A DNA stretch of 64,000 nt from Lysobacter sp. (GTDB taxonomy: Bacteria > Pseudomonadota > Gammaproteobacteria > Xanthomonadales > Xanthomonadaceae), in assembly GCA_027306995.1 (NCBI GenBank), contig DAHUXS010000019.1:1-64000 (forward strand). Reading direction: 5' to 3'. Every line of letters starts with the position of its first letter. Positions within the stretch are counted from its first letter, which is position 1. Below, one piece after another: positions 10,076-19,248 of the stretch. Below the pieces are notes generated by a model. It was not told the DNA's origin and did no database searches. It saw nothing but the letters and a program-made list of their open reading frames with translations. The position numbers were made by a program, and so were the translations under genes.

Positions 10076-12148
10076 GTGGTTTCGGACGAGCGCCGGCGTT
10101 TCCTCAAGGGTTCGGCTGCAGCCGCGGGGGCATTGGGCCTGCAGCTGATCCCGCCGGCGATCCGCGCGGCGCTTGCGGTGGAGCCGGCGCGCGTGACCGG
10201 TTCGCTGCGCGATGTCGAGCACATCGTGGTGCTGATGCAGGAGAACCGCTCGTTCGACCACTATTTCGGCGCGATGCGCGGCGTGCGCGGATTCGGGGAT
10301 CCGCGACCCGCGCCGTTGCCGAACGGTCGCACGGTATGGGAGCAGCCGGCGCTGCCCGGCGGCGAACCGGCGATCACGCCGTTCCATCTCGATTCGAACG
10401 CCACGGCGGCGCAATGCCTGGCCGACATCGACCACGGCTGGAAGGATTCGCACGAGTTGTGGCGCCATCACGATGCGTGGATGAAGGTGAAGGGGCCGAT
10501 GTGCTTCGGCCATTTCACCCGCAGCGACCTGCCGTTCTATTACGCGCTGGCCGATGCCTTCACTGTCTGCGACGCCTATCACTGCTCGATCTTCGGGCCG
10601 ACCAATCCCAACCGGTTGCACCTGTTTTCGGGCACCAGCGGCCTGACCGCCGGCAACAGCGGCAAGCAGGCGGTGACGAATGTCGATGACGGCAACTGGA
10701 GCGCTGACATGTCGGCGGACAAGGCTGGGTTCACGCCGTTCGCATGGCACACCTATGCCGAGAAACTCCAGGATGCCGGCGTCGCCTGGAAGGTGTACCA
10801 GGAATATGACAACTACGGCGACAACCCGTTGCAGTCGTTCGCGGCATTCCGCGGGCTCGATCGTTCGTCGGCGCTCTACATGCGTGGTCGCGCCTGGGCG
10901 GAAGGATCGACGAAGGACAACGCGCCGAAGACGCGTGGTGAGCATGTGATCGCCGAATTCGCCCGCGACGTCCGCGATGGCAAATTGCCGCAGGTGTCGT
11001 GGATCGTTCCGCCCTACATCATGAGCGAGCACCCGGCGGCATCGCCGGCCTATGGCGAATCGCTGAGCGCGCAATTGCTGGCGGCGCTGGCCGCCAATCC
11101 GGCGGTGTGGGCGAAGACGGTCTTCATCATCAATTACGACGAGAACGGCGGCTTTTTCGACCATGTGCCGCCGCCGATCGGCACCCATGCGGCGAACATC
11201 GGCGCAAGCACCGTGCACCTCGATGGCGAGGATTACCACGGGGTACCGGTCGGGCTCGGGCCGCGCGTGCCGATGTTGGTGGTGTCGCCGTGGAGTCGCG
11301 GCGGCTGGGTGAACTCGCAGGTGTTCGACCACACTTCGGTGATCCGCCTGATGGAAGAACGCTTCGGCGTGCACTGCGACACCATCAGTCCGTGGCGGCG
11401 CGCGGTCTGCGGCGATCTCACCTCGACGCTGGCGTTTGATCTCCACGACGATGCCTGGCCGAAGATGCCGGATGCGTCCGATCGCCAGCAGTGGGCCGAT
11501 GCCAGCTGCAAGCAGGCGATTCCGAAAGCGCCGACGACCCCGGCTGCATTGCCGACCCAGGAGCCGGGGCGACGTCCGGCACGGGCGTTGCCGTATGTCT
11601 TGTCGGCGTCAGCACATGTCGATCATGGTGCGCGAAGCATCGAGCTCGAGTTCAGCAATACGGGCAAGGTCGGCGCGGTGTTCGCGGTCTATCGAACCGG
11701 CAGCGACGCCGGTCCGTGGTGGTTCACGGTGGAAGCGAGCAAGCAGCTGCGTCATCGCTGGGATCTTGCGGCCGATGACGGATATGCGTTCGAGGTGCAC
11801 GGCCCGAATGGCTGGCTGCGCACCTTCAACGGCAAGGGGGCGGCCAAGGGTGCGCGCCCGGAAGTCGAATTTCTCGTGCAGGGCGATCGCTGCGTGTTGC
11901 GGATGCGCAACGACGGTGACACTGTCTGCATGTTGCGGGTCGCATCGAGCCATTACGACCACGGCGCGGCGCGTACGCATGTGCTGGCTCCGGGCGCGCA
12001 TGTCGAGGACAGCCGCGATATCGCCGCATCCGATCATTGGCATGACCTGCAGGTGACGCTGGAGGGCGATGCATCGTTCAAGCGTCGTTTTGCCGGCCAT
12101 ATCGAGACAGGGCGCGCCAGTCGCAGCGATCCCGCGCTCTCGGACTGA
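10076..12148 (+). CDS. Phosphocholine-specific phospholipase C (Tat-exported)
   Basis: The enzyme is predicted to hydrolyse phosphatidylcholine-type lipids to diacylglycerol and a phosphorylated head group. It starts at GTG 10076 and has a Tat signal (DERRRFLKGSAAAAGALGLQ). The phosphoesterase domain opens with VEHIVVLMQENRSFDHYFG and contains NYDENGGFFDHVPPP, both hallmarks of the acid phosphatase/PLC family. Two C-terminal beta domains (DUF756 type) follow, starting near VLSASAHVDHGARSIELEF. The 690-residue length fits non-haemolytic PlcN. It is in one transcription unit with the TonB receptor. Its stop directly abuts the stop of the convergent gene at 12149. Confidence 0.9.
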   Translation: MVSDERRRFLKGSAAAAGALGLQLIPPAIRAALAVEPARVTGSLRDVEHIVVLMQENRSFDHYFGAMRGVRGFGDPRPAPLPNGRTVWEQPALPGGEPAITPFHLDSNATAAQCLADIDHGWKDSHELWRHHDAWMKVKGPMCFGHFTRSDLPFYYALADAFTVCDAYHCSIFGPTNPNRLHLFSGTSGLTAGNSGKQAVTNVDDGNWSADMSADKAGFTPFAWHTYAEKLQDAGVAWKVYQEYDNYGDNPLQSFAAFRGLDRSSALYMRGRAWAEGSTKDNAPKTRGEHVIAEFARDVRDGKLPQVSWIVPPYIMSEHPAASPAYGESLSAQLLAALAANPAVWAKTVFIINYDENGGFFDHVPPPIGTHAANIGASTVHLDGEDYHGVPVGLGPRVPMLVVSPWSRGGWVNSQVFDHTSVIRLMEERFGVHCDTISPWRRAVCGDLTSTLAFDLHDDAWPKMPDASDRQQWADASCKQAIPKAPTTPAALPTQEPGRRPARALPYVLSASAHVDHGARSIELEFSNTGKVGAVFAVYRTGSDAGPWWFTVEASKQLRHRWDLAADDGYAFEVHGPNGWLRTFNGKGAAKGARPEVEFLVQGDRCVLRMRNDGDTVCMLRVASSHYDHGAARTHVLAPGAHVEDSRDIAASDHWHDLQVTLEGDASFKRRFAGHIETGRASRSDPALSD

Positions 12149-13072
12149 TCACCCGTCCAGGGTGTCGCGATCCGGTGGCGGCCCCAGCTTGATCGACAAT
12201 TTCTTGCGCATCTGGCCGCGGAACACCCGCGCCAGCATGGCGAAGCCGACGCTGGTCGGGTGCATTTCGTCGGCCCAGAACTCGGGATCAGGCAGGGTGC
12301 CGCGCAAGTCGACGAAATCGAAGACGCGGCCGCTGGCGGGATCGTCGCGCAGTGGAACCAGCACCTTGTCGACGAATCCGTCGATCATCGCCTTGGCGAA
12401 TTCGCGCTGGTCATCGACGCGCGGCAATGCGCTGGCGATATTCGGCGCGATCCACGGTCCGATGCCGTGGGAGAACAGGGCTGCCAGGCCGAGGTTGCCG
12501 AGGGTGAACTTCGCGCGTTCGCCCATCCGCTGCGGATAGTCGTAACTGTGGGCGAGGATCGGCGTCTGCGGCTTGACCGCGCGGAACGCCTCGATCAGGC
12601 GATGGTAGGACGTGCGCACGGCGTCATAGCGACCGCTGGCTTCGACGCGCGCGAAGGCGGCATCGACGCTCATTTCACTCGTGCCCTCGAACAGTTGCCC
12701 GAGGAAATCGCCGACGAAGTCGTTGCCGCCGCCGCTGAGCAGGACGAGGTCGAAGGCGAAATCGCGATACCAGCCGGAGAGGTCGGCGACGCCCTTGGGC
12801 GAGAACATGTCGATGGCGAGATCGCCGACGCGTTCGGTGCGGAAGAACAGCCCACCGGCGCCGAACAGCGGGACGCCTGCGGCTTCGTCTTCGGGAGACG
12901 GATAGACCAGCCAGTCGAGCAGGTTCATGGCCAGCGGCGTGGCGAACCAGGAGTCGCCTTCACAGAAGATCACCGGCGTGGAATGGAACGCTGCGGGGTA
13001 GCGTTCGAGCTCGCGATAGAGGTCGCGGAACTGGCCGGCGCGGGTCGTGAGCAACGATTGCGAGGAGGGCAT
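12149..13072 (-). CDS. SGNH/GDSL-type hydrolase
   Basis: This 307-residue protein carries the SGNH blocks: block I VIFCEGDSWFATP (nucleophile Ser in GDS), block III LSGGGNDFVGD, and block V DEMHPTSVGF with the catalytic Asp-x-x-His. No signal peptide is evident, so a cytoplasmic esterase or lipase acting on small acyl esters is likely. It is convergent with the phospholipase C gene with no intergenic base between the two stops. The substrate cannot be told from sequence. Confidence 0.8.
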   Translation of the reverse strand: MPSSQSLLTTRAGQFRDLYRELERYPAAFHSTPVIFCEGDSWFATPLAMNLLDWLVYPSPEDEAAGVPLFGAGGLFFRTERVGDLAIDMFSPKGVADLSGWYRDFAFDLVLLSGGGNDFVGDFLGQLFEGTSEMSVDAAFARVEASGRYDAVRTSYHRLIEAFRAVKPQTPILAHSYDYPQRMGERAKFTLGNLGLAALFSHGIGPWIAPNIASALPRVDDQREFAKAMIDGFVDKVLVPLRDDPASGRVFDFVDLRGTLPDPEFWADEMHPTSVGFAMLARVFRGQMRKKLSIKLGPPPDRDTLDG

Positions 13073-13152
13073 GCGAATTTCCGCGTTGCAACATTGTTCG
13101 TGACGATACTCGCATAACGCGGTGTTGAGTGAATGCGGTTTACACTGCGTCG

Positions 13153-14190
13153 ATGCAGCCTTCGCGCAAGAAGTCCCGGATCACCTCGCTCGACATCGCG
13201 CACCGCGCGGGCGTATCGCAAGCCACCGTATCGCGCGTGCTGCGCGGCAGTCCATTGGTGAACGCCGAGACGCGTCGCCGGGTCGAAGAGGCGGTTCGCG
13301 AGCTCAATTACAAGGTCGATCGCCACGCCTCGAGCCTGCGCACCCAACGCGCCGGCACCCTGGCGCTGTTGCTGTTCGAAGAGCCGGGGCCCGAGGACGC
13401 GGTGATCAATCCGTTCTTCCTGTCGATGCTGGGTTCCATCACCCGCGAATGCGCGCGCCAGGGCCACGACCTGCTGGTGTCGTTCCAGCAGTTGTCGGAC
13501 GACTGGCATGCCGATTACGAGGACAGCATGAAGGCCGACGGCCTGATCCTGCTCGGCTACGGCGACGACGTGCTGTATCAGGAAAAGCTCGAACACCTGC
13601 ACGCGCAGGGCACGCATTTCGTGCGCTGGGGGCCGGTGCGCGCAGGACAGATCGGGATTTCCATCGGCTGCGACAACCATCTCGGCGGCCAGCTTGCCGG
13701 CGCGCATCTGCTGGAGCTCGGGCGCAAGAAGATCGCCTTCCTCGGCGATGCGTCGTCGCACTATCCGGAATTCTTCGCACGCTTCAACGGCTGCGAGGCG
13801 GCGTTGAAGGCGCGCGGATTGGCGCTGGATCGTGCGTTGCAGGTCGATGCCAGCAGTAGCGAGGAAGACGGCCATCGCGCCGCGCGCGAATTGCTGGCGC
13901 GCGGCCTGGACTTCGATGCGGTATTCGCCGGCAGCGACCTGATCGCGATCGGGGCGATGGCAGCTCTACGCAACGCCGGCAAACGGATTCCGCAGGATGT
14001 CGCGGTCGTCGGTTTCGACGGCATGCCGCAGGCGCGTTACAGCACACCGCCGCTGACGACGGTGGTGCAGGACACGCAACTCGCTGGTCGCCTCTTGGTT
14101 GACAGCCTGTTGATGCTGATCCGCGAGCAGTCTGCGAACAGCATCATGATCGCGCCGCAGCTGGCGGTGCGGGCGTCGAGCGGGGGTTGA
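13153..14190 (+). CDS. LacI-family transcriptional regulator of the alpha-glucan locus
   Basis: This is a DNA-binding repressor with an N-terminal LacI helix-turn-helix (ITSLDIAHRAGVSQATVSRV; hinge LNYKVDRHASSLR) and a periplasmic-binding-protein-like effector domain ending in GFDGMPQARYSTPPLTTV. I chose ATG 13153 (MQPSRKKSRITSL) over ATG 13129, because a -10-like TACACT lies at 13141-13146, inside the longer version. It lies beside amylase, transporter and glucosidase genes and is the probable binder of the shared palindromes at 17550 and 22366. Maltose, maltodextrin or glucose as effector is inference. Confidence 0.9.
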   Translation: MQPSRKKSRITSLDIAHRAGVSQATVSRVLRGSPLVNAETRRRVEEAVRELNYKVDRHASSLRTQRAGTLALLLFEEPGPEDAVINPFFLSMLGSITRECARQGHDLLVSFQQLSDDWHADYEDSMKADGLILLGYGDDVLYQEKLEHLHAQGTHFVRWGPVRAGQIGISIGCDNHLGGQLAGAHLLELGRKKIAFLGDASSHYPEFFARFNGCEAALKARGLALDRALQVDASSSEEDGHRAARELLARGLDFDAVFAGSDLIAIGAMAALRNAGKRIPQDVAVVGFDGMPQARYSTPPLTTVVQDTQLAGRLLVDSLLMLIREQSANSIMIAPQLAVRASSGG

Positions 14191-14205
14191 CGCGTCGGTC
14201 GCGCG

Positions 14206-15927
14206 TTAATCTTGCTTCTTGCGCGCACCCGCCATCGCGACATCCAGCGCGGACAACAGTTTCGGTTCGGTAACCTTTGCCGCCAGCGTGTAGACCTGCA
14301 CGCCATGCGCGGGTACGCGACTGGTCAACGCCTGGCCTGAAGCGATCTTCCGCTTGCCGCCATCGATCGCCGATGCCCAATTGCCCGCCTGCACGTCGTC
14401 GATGCGGAACTCCTGCGGGGTATCGCCCTTGTTGAGCAGTACCAGCGCGATCTCGTTGCGGCCGGCATGCTGGTAGACACGCCAGAACGCAGCACGATCG
14501 TCGGCGAGCTCGAGATCGACCTGCAAGCCGCGCTGCAAGGCGACATGTGCCTGCCGGACCTTGGCGATGCGGGTCATCGCCGCGCGGATCGGGCTCTTGC
14601 GCGCTTCGGCAATACCCTTGGTGCCGAAGTAGTTGCGATTGCCGGCATGTTCGGCGGCGCCACGTTCGAAGCCCATCTCCGAACCGTAATAGATCACCGG
14701 TATGCCGCGGGCGGTGAACAACCAGTTGTTGGCGTCGATGAAACCGTTGTCGCTAGCATCCATCCGGGCCATGTCGTGGTTGTCGTAGAAGGTCATCAAC
14801 TCGTAGGGATTCGCGTACGGGCCATCGGTCAGGTACAGTGGCTCCGCAAGCGCGGCGTAGGAACCGCCGGAATGCTCGAAGGTCGCCTGCAAGGCCTTGC
14901 GCAGCGGGAAATCGAGCACGCTGACATTGGCGTTGCGCGTCCAGGTGTGCTCGGCGATCTTGTTGGCGTCGTAATCGAAAGCTTCGCCGAACATGAAGAA
15001 GCCGGGGCGCTTCTGGCGGATGCGATTGACGAAGGCATGCCAGTAGGTGTGCGGCATCCAGCCGATGGTGTCGATGCGGAAGGCATCGGCGCCCTGGTCG
15101 ATCCACTGCGAATACGCACCGACGAAATACTCGAGGACTGCCGGGTTGTTCTCATTCATGTCCGAGAGCTGCACCAGGTTGCCGCTGGTGTTGTACCAGG
15201 CATGCAACGGATTGTTCTTCGGATCGAGCTTGTCCGGCGCCAGGTTCTGTTCGTCGGCCATCAACCGCCAGTGCTTGTCGTAGATCTTGCCGTATTTCGG
15301 CTGGTCCTTCGGCATGGTGAAGGCGGGCGAGCCGTGGTTGCAGACGATGTCGAGCACGACCTTCAAGCCGTGCGCGTGCATCGTGTGGGTGAAGTCGCGG
15401 AAGTCGAGTCCGCGGCTGGGCAAGTGTTCATCCACCACCCAGAAATTGTCGCCCCAATAGCCGTGGTAGCCCGTCTTGCCGCCGTCGGTGAAGTGGCCGC
15501 CCCATTTCACCGGTTCGCCGCCGGTAAAGGCTTCGTCCGGGTTGTCGACGATCGGCGTGATCCACACCGCGCCGAAGCCCATTTCCTTGATGTATGCGAT
15601 GTTGTCGACGATGCCCTTGAAGTCGCCACCCATGTAACCGACGTTGTCGCTCTTGCCGGCCGGTGCGCCGGGCACCGGGCGATCGAAGGTGTAGAACGCC
15701 GCGCCCTTGGCCTTGCCCTGACCGCGATGGTCGTTCGAGGGATCGCCATTGACGAAGCGATCGGTCATCACGAAATACACCGCGTCGCTGGCCATCGGTT
15801 GCAGCGTGCCGTAATAGTCGCCCGACGAGGGTTGGGCGGAAGTTCCGGCATGGACAGTTCCGGCGATGGCAGTGGCGAGCAGCGTCACTGCCAGGGTCGA
15901 GATCTTTTTCAGCTTCGTCATCTTCAT
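14206..15927 (-). CDS. Secreted GH13 alpha-amylase
   Basis: This endo-acting alpha-1,4-glucan hydrolase is exported to the periplasm or outside. The 573-residue protein begins MKMTKLKKISTLAVTL, with a signal peptide ending GTVHAG. All four GH13 regions are present: I DIVCNHG, II AFRIDTIGWM (nucleophile Asp), III MFGEAFD (acid Glu) and IV FYDNHDMARM. A C-terminal beta domain follows. The ATG overlaps the TGA of the upstream transporter gene (ATGA at 15924-15927), so the two are translationally coupled. It supplies maltodextrins for the receptor and transporter of this locus. Confidence 0.93.
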   Translation of the reverse strand: MKMTKLKKISTLAVTLLATAIAGTVHAGTSAQPSSGDYYGTLQPMASDAVYFVMTDRFVNGDPSNDHRGQGKAKGAAFYTFDRPVPGAPAGKSDNVGYMGGDFKGIVDNIAYIKEMGFGAVWITPIVDNPDEAFTGGEPVKWGGHFTDGGKTGYHGYWGDNFWVVDEHLPSRGLDFRDFTHTMHAHGLKVVLDIVCNHGSPAFTMPKDQPKYGKIYDKHWRLMADEQNLAPDKLDPKNNPLHAWYNTSGNLVQLSDMNENNPAVLEYFVGAYSQWIDQGADAFRIDTIGWMPHTYWHAFVNRIRQKRPGFFMFGEAFDYDANKIAEHTWTRNANVSVLDFPLRKALQATFEHSGGSYAALAEPLYLTDGPYANPYELMTFYDNHDMARMDASDNGFIDANNWLFTARGIPVIYYGSEMGFERGAAEHAGNRNYFGTKGIAEARKSPIRAAMTRIAKVRQAHVALQRGLQVDLELADDRAAFWRVYQHAGRNEIALVLLNKGDTPQEFRIDDVQAGNWASAIDGGKRKIASGQALTSRVPAHGVQVYTLAAKVTEPKLLSALDVAMAGARKKQD

Positions 15928-17405
15928 GCAGTCCGTGGTTCGGGTACGCGCAGGGTCAGCAAGCCGGCGACGGCCATGCAGATCGCGCCGATGACCAGTG
16001 CGTAGATCGGCTGGTTGCCGAACAGATGCTTCACCAGCAAGCCAAGCAGGCTGACCGCGACGAGCTGCGGGATCACGATGAAGAAATTGAAGATGCCCAT
16101 GTAGATGCCCATCTTCTCCGCTGGAACGCTGTCGGAGAGCAATGCATAGGGCAGGGACAGGATCGATGCCCAGGCAAAGCCGACGCCGATCATCGACAGC
16201 AACAGCAGTTTCGGATCGCGGATCAGGAAGACCGACAACAGGCCGAGTCCGCCCAGCAGCGAGTTCAGCAGATGGCTGCGGCGCAGCCCGATCGCGCGCA
16301 CCATGCGCGGAATCACGATCGCAGCCAATGCTGCAAAGGCGTTGTAGGCGGCGAACAGCACGCCGACCCAGTTGGCGCCTTCGTTGTAGGCGATCGAAGT
16401 CGGATCGGTGCTGCCGTAATGGACGGAGGTGACCGCCGGCGTCGTGTAGATCCACATCGCGAACAGCGCGAACCACGAGAAGAATTGCACGACTGCCAGT
16501 CGCCGCATCGCCGACGGCATCTGGTGGAGATCGCGCATGATGTTCGCGAGCATGCCGGTATTCGCAGTATGGCCACTGAGCAGCAGCAAGGCCCCGTAAG
16601 CGGCCACGCCGCCGGCCAACACGTACAACTGCTTGTCGAGCACGAAGTGGCCGACGGTCCAGAACCCGGCCAGGCCCACGACGAGCGCCGTAATCGCGAG
16701 ACGCGACCATTTGCGCGGACTGGTGCCGTCGTCGTGGACGTTGGCAGTTTCTGGCCCGTGATCATCGAAGGATGCGAGTTCTGCAGGGCTGTATTCGCGA
16801 CTGCGGAACACCGTCCATGCGATGGCGCCGAGCAGCACCACGCCGCCGATATAGAAGGAATAACGCACCGTATCGGGGATGTGGCCGCTGGGCGCGGTAT
16901 TGGCCACGCCCGAATGTTCGAGCAGCCACGGCAGCAAGCTGGCGACGACCGAGCCCACCCCGATGAAGAAGCTCTGCATCGAGTAGCCGGCGGCGCGTTG
17001 TTCCTGCGGCAGCTGGTCGCCGACGAAGGCGCGGAACGGCTCCATCGACACGTTGATGGAGGCATCGAGGATCCACAGCATGCCGGCCGCGACCCACAGG
17101 GCGCCGACGTTGGGGAAGGCGAACAGCGCCAGCGAGGCAAGGATTGCACCGCCGAGGAAATAGGGGCGGCGGCGACCGAGCCCGCTCCAGGTGCGGTCGG
17201 AGAGATAGCCGATCACCGGTTGCACCAGTAGTCCGGTCATCGGCGCGGCGATCCACAGCAGCGGGATGTCGTCGACATTGGCGCCGAGTGTCTGGAAGAT
17301 GCGGCTGACGTTGGCGTTCTGCAGCGCGAATCCGAACTGGATGCCGAGGAACCCGAAACACATGTTCCAGATCTGCCAGAAGCCGAGGCGGGGTTTGGCG
17401 GCCAT
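15924..17405 (-). CDS. MFS sugar transporter (maltose/maltodextrin type)
   Basis: This is a 12-helix inner-membrane symporter related to the GPH/SLC45-like transporters found in Xanthomonas and Caulobacter maltose loci. The start MAAKPRLGFWQIWNMCFGF was chosen by family fit; the frame extends 24 codons further without resembling the family. The conserved loop IGYLSDRTWSGLGRRRPYF lies after helix 2. It is upstream of and overlaps the amylase gene, and it is divergent from the GH13/GH97 operon. It probably carries disaccharide or maltodextrin delivered by the TonB receptor at 22464. Confidence 0.85.
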   Translation of the reverse strand: MAAKPRLGFWQIWNMCFGFLGIQFGFALQNANVSRIFQTLGANVDDIPLLWIAAPMTGLLVQPVIGYLSDRTWSGLGRRRPYFLGGAILASLALFAFPNVGALWVAAGMLWILDASINVSMEPFRAFVGDQLPQEQRAAGYSMQSFFIGVGSVVASLLPWLLEHSGVANTAPSGHIPDTVRYSFYIGGVVLLGAIAWTVFRSREYSPAELASFDDHGPETANVHDDGTSPRKWSRLAITALVVGLAGFWTVGHFVLDKQLYVLAGGVAAYGALLLLSGHTANTGMLANIMRDLHQMPSAMRRLAVVQFFSWFALFAMWIYTTPAVTSVHYGSTDPTSIAYNEGANWVGVLFAAYNAFAALAAIVIPRMVRAIGLRRSHLLNSLLGGLGLLSVFLIRDPKLLLLSMIGVGFAWASILSLPYALLSDSVPAEKMGIYMGIFNFFIVIPQLVAVSLLGLLVKHLFGNQPIYALVIGAICMAVAGLLTLRVPEPRTA

Positions 17406-17549
17406 GCCGGAATCCGTCTTGAAGATGCAGGCATCGTGCCGCCTGCAGGCGGGACTGGCATGTTGCAGTGCAAACAAAACAGCCTGTTTCAGCAGTGAAT
17501 GCAGGTGCCTGCCTGAGCGCGCATGCAGCTATACAAGCGTGCGCGCGCA

Positions 17550-17565
17550 TGCATACGTATTCATC
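17550..17565 (+). promoter_or_regulatory. Putative LacI-type operator, copy 1
   Basis: TGCATACGTATTCATC contains the perfect palindrome ATACGTAT. The same 16 bases occur inverted at 22366-22381. This copy lies in the divergent promoter region between the transporter/amylase unit and the glucosidase unit, 58 bases before the GH13 start codon. The same gap also holds an odd palindrome AAACAG-C-CTGTTT at 17477-17489. LacI-family operators are typically palindromes centred on CG, as here. Confidence 0.6.
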
Positions 17566-17622
17566 CGGATAACGCCATGAGGCATGGAATAGTGCGCGCT
17601 GGTACAGCTCATGGGGCAGGCA

Positions 17623-19248
17623 ATGGCGCATCCGTGGTGGCGCGGAGCGGTGATCTACCAGATCTATCCGCGCAGCTTCCGCGACAGCAACGGCGATGGC
17701 ATCGGCGATCTGCCGGGCATCACCGCGCATCTGGATCACGTCGCCACTCTCGGCGTCGATGCGATCTGGATCTCGCCGTTCTTCACTTCGCCGATGGCCG
17801 ATTTCGGCTACGACATCGCCGATTTCCGTGGCGTCGATCCGATCTTCGGCACGCTGTCCGATTTCGATGCGCTGGTGAAGCGCGCACACGCGCTCGGCCT
17901 GCGGGTGATGATCGACCAGGTGCTGAGCCATTGTTCGATCGAGCATCCGTGGTTCCGCGAAAGCCGGATGAGCCGCGACAACCCGAAGGCGGACTGGTTC
18001 GTCTGGGCCGATGCCAAGCCCGACGGTTCGCCGCCCAACAACTGGCTGTCGATCTTCGGCGGTGTGGCCTGGCGCTGGGAACCGCGACGCGGCCAGTACT
18101 ACCTGCACAACTTCCTGTCGGACCAGCCGCAGCTCAATTTCCACCAGCAGGCCGTGCGTCAGGCGCAACTCGACAACCTGCGCTTCTGGATGGATCGCGG
18201 CGTCGACGGCTTTCGCCTCGACTCGATCAACTTCTGTTTCCACGACGCGCAGCTGCGCGACAACCCCGCGAAGCCGATCGAGGCGCGCAGCGGGCGCGGG
18301 TTCTCGCCGGATAATCCCTATGCGTTCCAGTACCACTGGTACAACAACACGCAGCCGGAAACGCCGGTTTTCCTCGAGGAATTGCGTCGCCTGATGGATT
18401 CGCACGGCGAGATCGCAGCGCTCGGCGAAATTTCGTCGGAGGATTCGCTGGCGACGATGGCGGAATACGTCACGCCCAAGCGCCTGCACATGGGCTACAG
18501 CTTCGAATTGTTGACCGACGATTTCAGCGCCGCGCACATCCGTGGCACCGTCGAAACGCTGGAAGCCAAGATGCAGGGCGGCTGGCCATGCTGGGCGCTG
18601 TCCAATCACGACGTACGGCGTGTCGCCAGTCGTTGGGGCGGCGCCGATCCGCATCCGCAACTCGCGCGCCAGTTGGTCGCGCTGGTGTGTTCGTTGCGCG
18701 GTTCCGTGTGTCTGTACCAGGGCGAAGAGCTCGGTCTGCCCGAGGCTGACGTGCCGTTCGAAGCGTTGCAGGACCCCTACGGCAAGACGTTCTGGCCGAA
18801 CTTCAAGGGACGCGATGGCTGCCGCACGCCGCTGCCGTGGACCGACGCCGCCGACGCTGGATTCGGGGCACCACACCCTTGGCTGCCGGTACCGGAAGCA
18901 CATCGCGCGTTGTCGGTGGCAGCGCAGGAAGCGCAGGTGGAATCGACCTTGCATGCGGCGCGGGCATTCCTCGCCTGGCGCGAGGCACAGCCAGCATTGG
19001 TCGAGGGCGCGATCCGTTTCTTCGACGCGCCGGAACCGATCCTCGCATTCGAACGCGTAGAGGATGGCGAGCGCATGCTGATGGTCTTCAACCTCTCCGC
19101 CAACCCGTCCGAGTGGAATGTCCCGTCGCAATGGGCAGGGGCCACGCAGGTTCATGCGCCAGGCGTCGCCGCTGGAGCAGTGGCTGATGGCCACGTGGCA
19201 TTGCCGGCACATGCCGTGGTCGTATTGAAGATGATGGATGCTCGATGA
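17623..19248 (+). CDS. GH13 alpha-glucosidase (Xanthomonas AglA/XgtA type)
   Basis: This intracellular exo-alpha-glucosidase releases glucose from maltose and short maltodextrins. The 541-residue protein begins MAHPWWRGAVIYQIYPRSFR. GH13 motifs are VMIDQVLSHCS, GVDGFRLDSINF (nucleophile), ALGEISSED (acid) and LSNHDV. It closely follows the layout of Xanthomonas alpha-glucosidases (LYQGEELGLPEADVPFEALQ). An alternative in-frame ATG at 17611 adds four residues. No signal peptide is seen. Its last codons overlap the GH97 start (ATGA), making a three-gene coupled unit with GH97 and the esterase. Confidence 0.93.
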   Translation: MAHPWWRGAVIYQIYPRSFRDSNGDGIGDLPGITAHLDHVATLGVDAIWISPFFTSPMADFGYDIADFRGVDPIFGTLSDFDALVKRAHALGLRVMIDQVLSHCSIEHPWFRESRMSRDNPKADWFVWADAKPDGSPPNNWLSIFGGVAWRWEPRRGQYYLHNFLSDQPQLNFHQQAVRQAQLDNLRFWMDRGVDGFRLDSINFCFHDAQLRDNPAKPIEARSGRGFSPDNPYAFQYHWYNNTQPETPVFLEELRRLMDSHGEIAALGEISSEDSLATMAEYVTPKRLHMGYSFELLTDDFSAAHIRGTVETLEAKMQGGWPCWALSNHDVRRVASRWGGADPHPQLARQLVALVCSLRGSVCLYQGEELGLPEADVPFEALQDPYGKTFWPNFKGRDGCRTPLPWTDAADAGFGAPHPWLPVPEAHRALSVAAQEAQVESTLHAARAFLAWREAQPALVEGAIRFFDAPEPILAFERVEDGERMLMVFNLSANPSEWNVPSQWAGATQVHAPGVAAGAVADGHVALPAHAVVVLKMMDAR

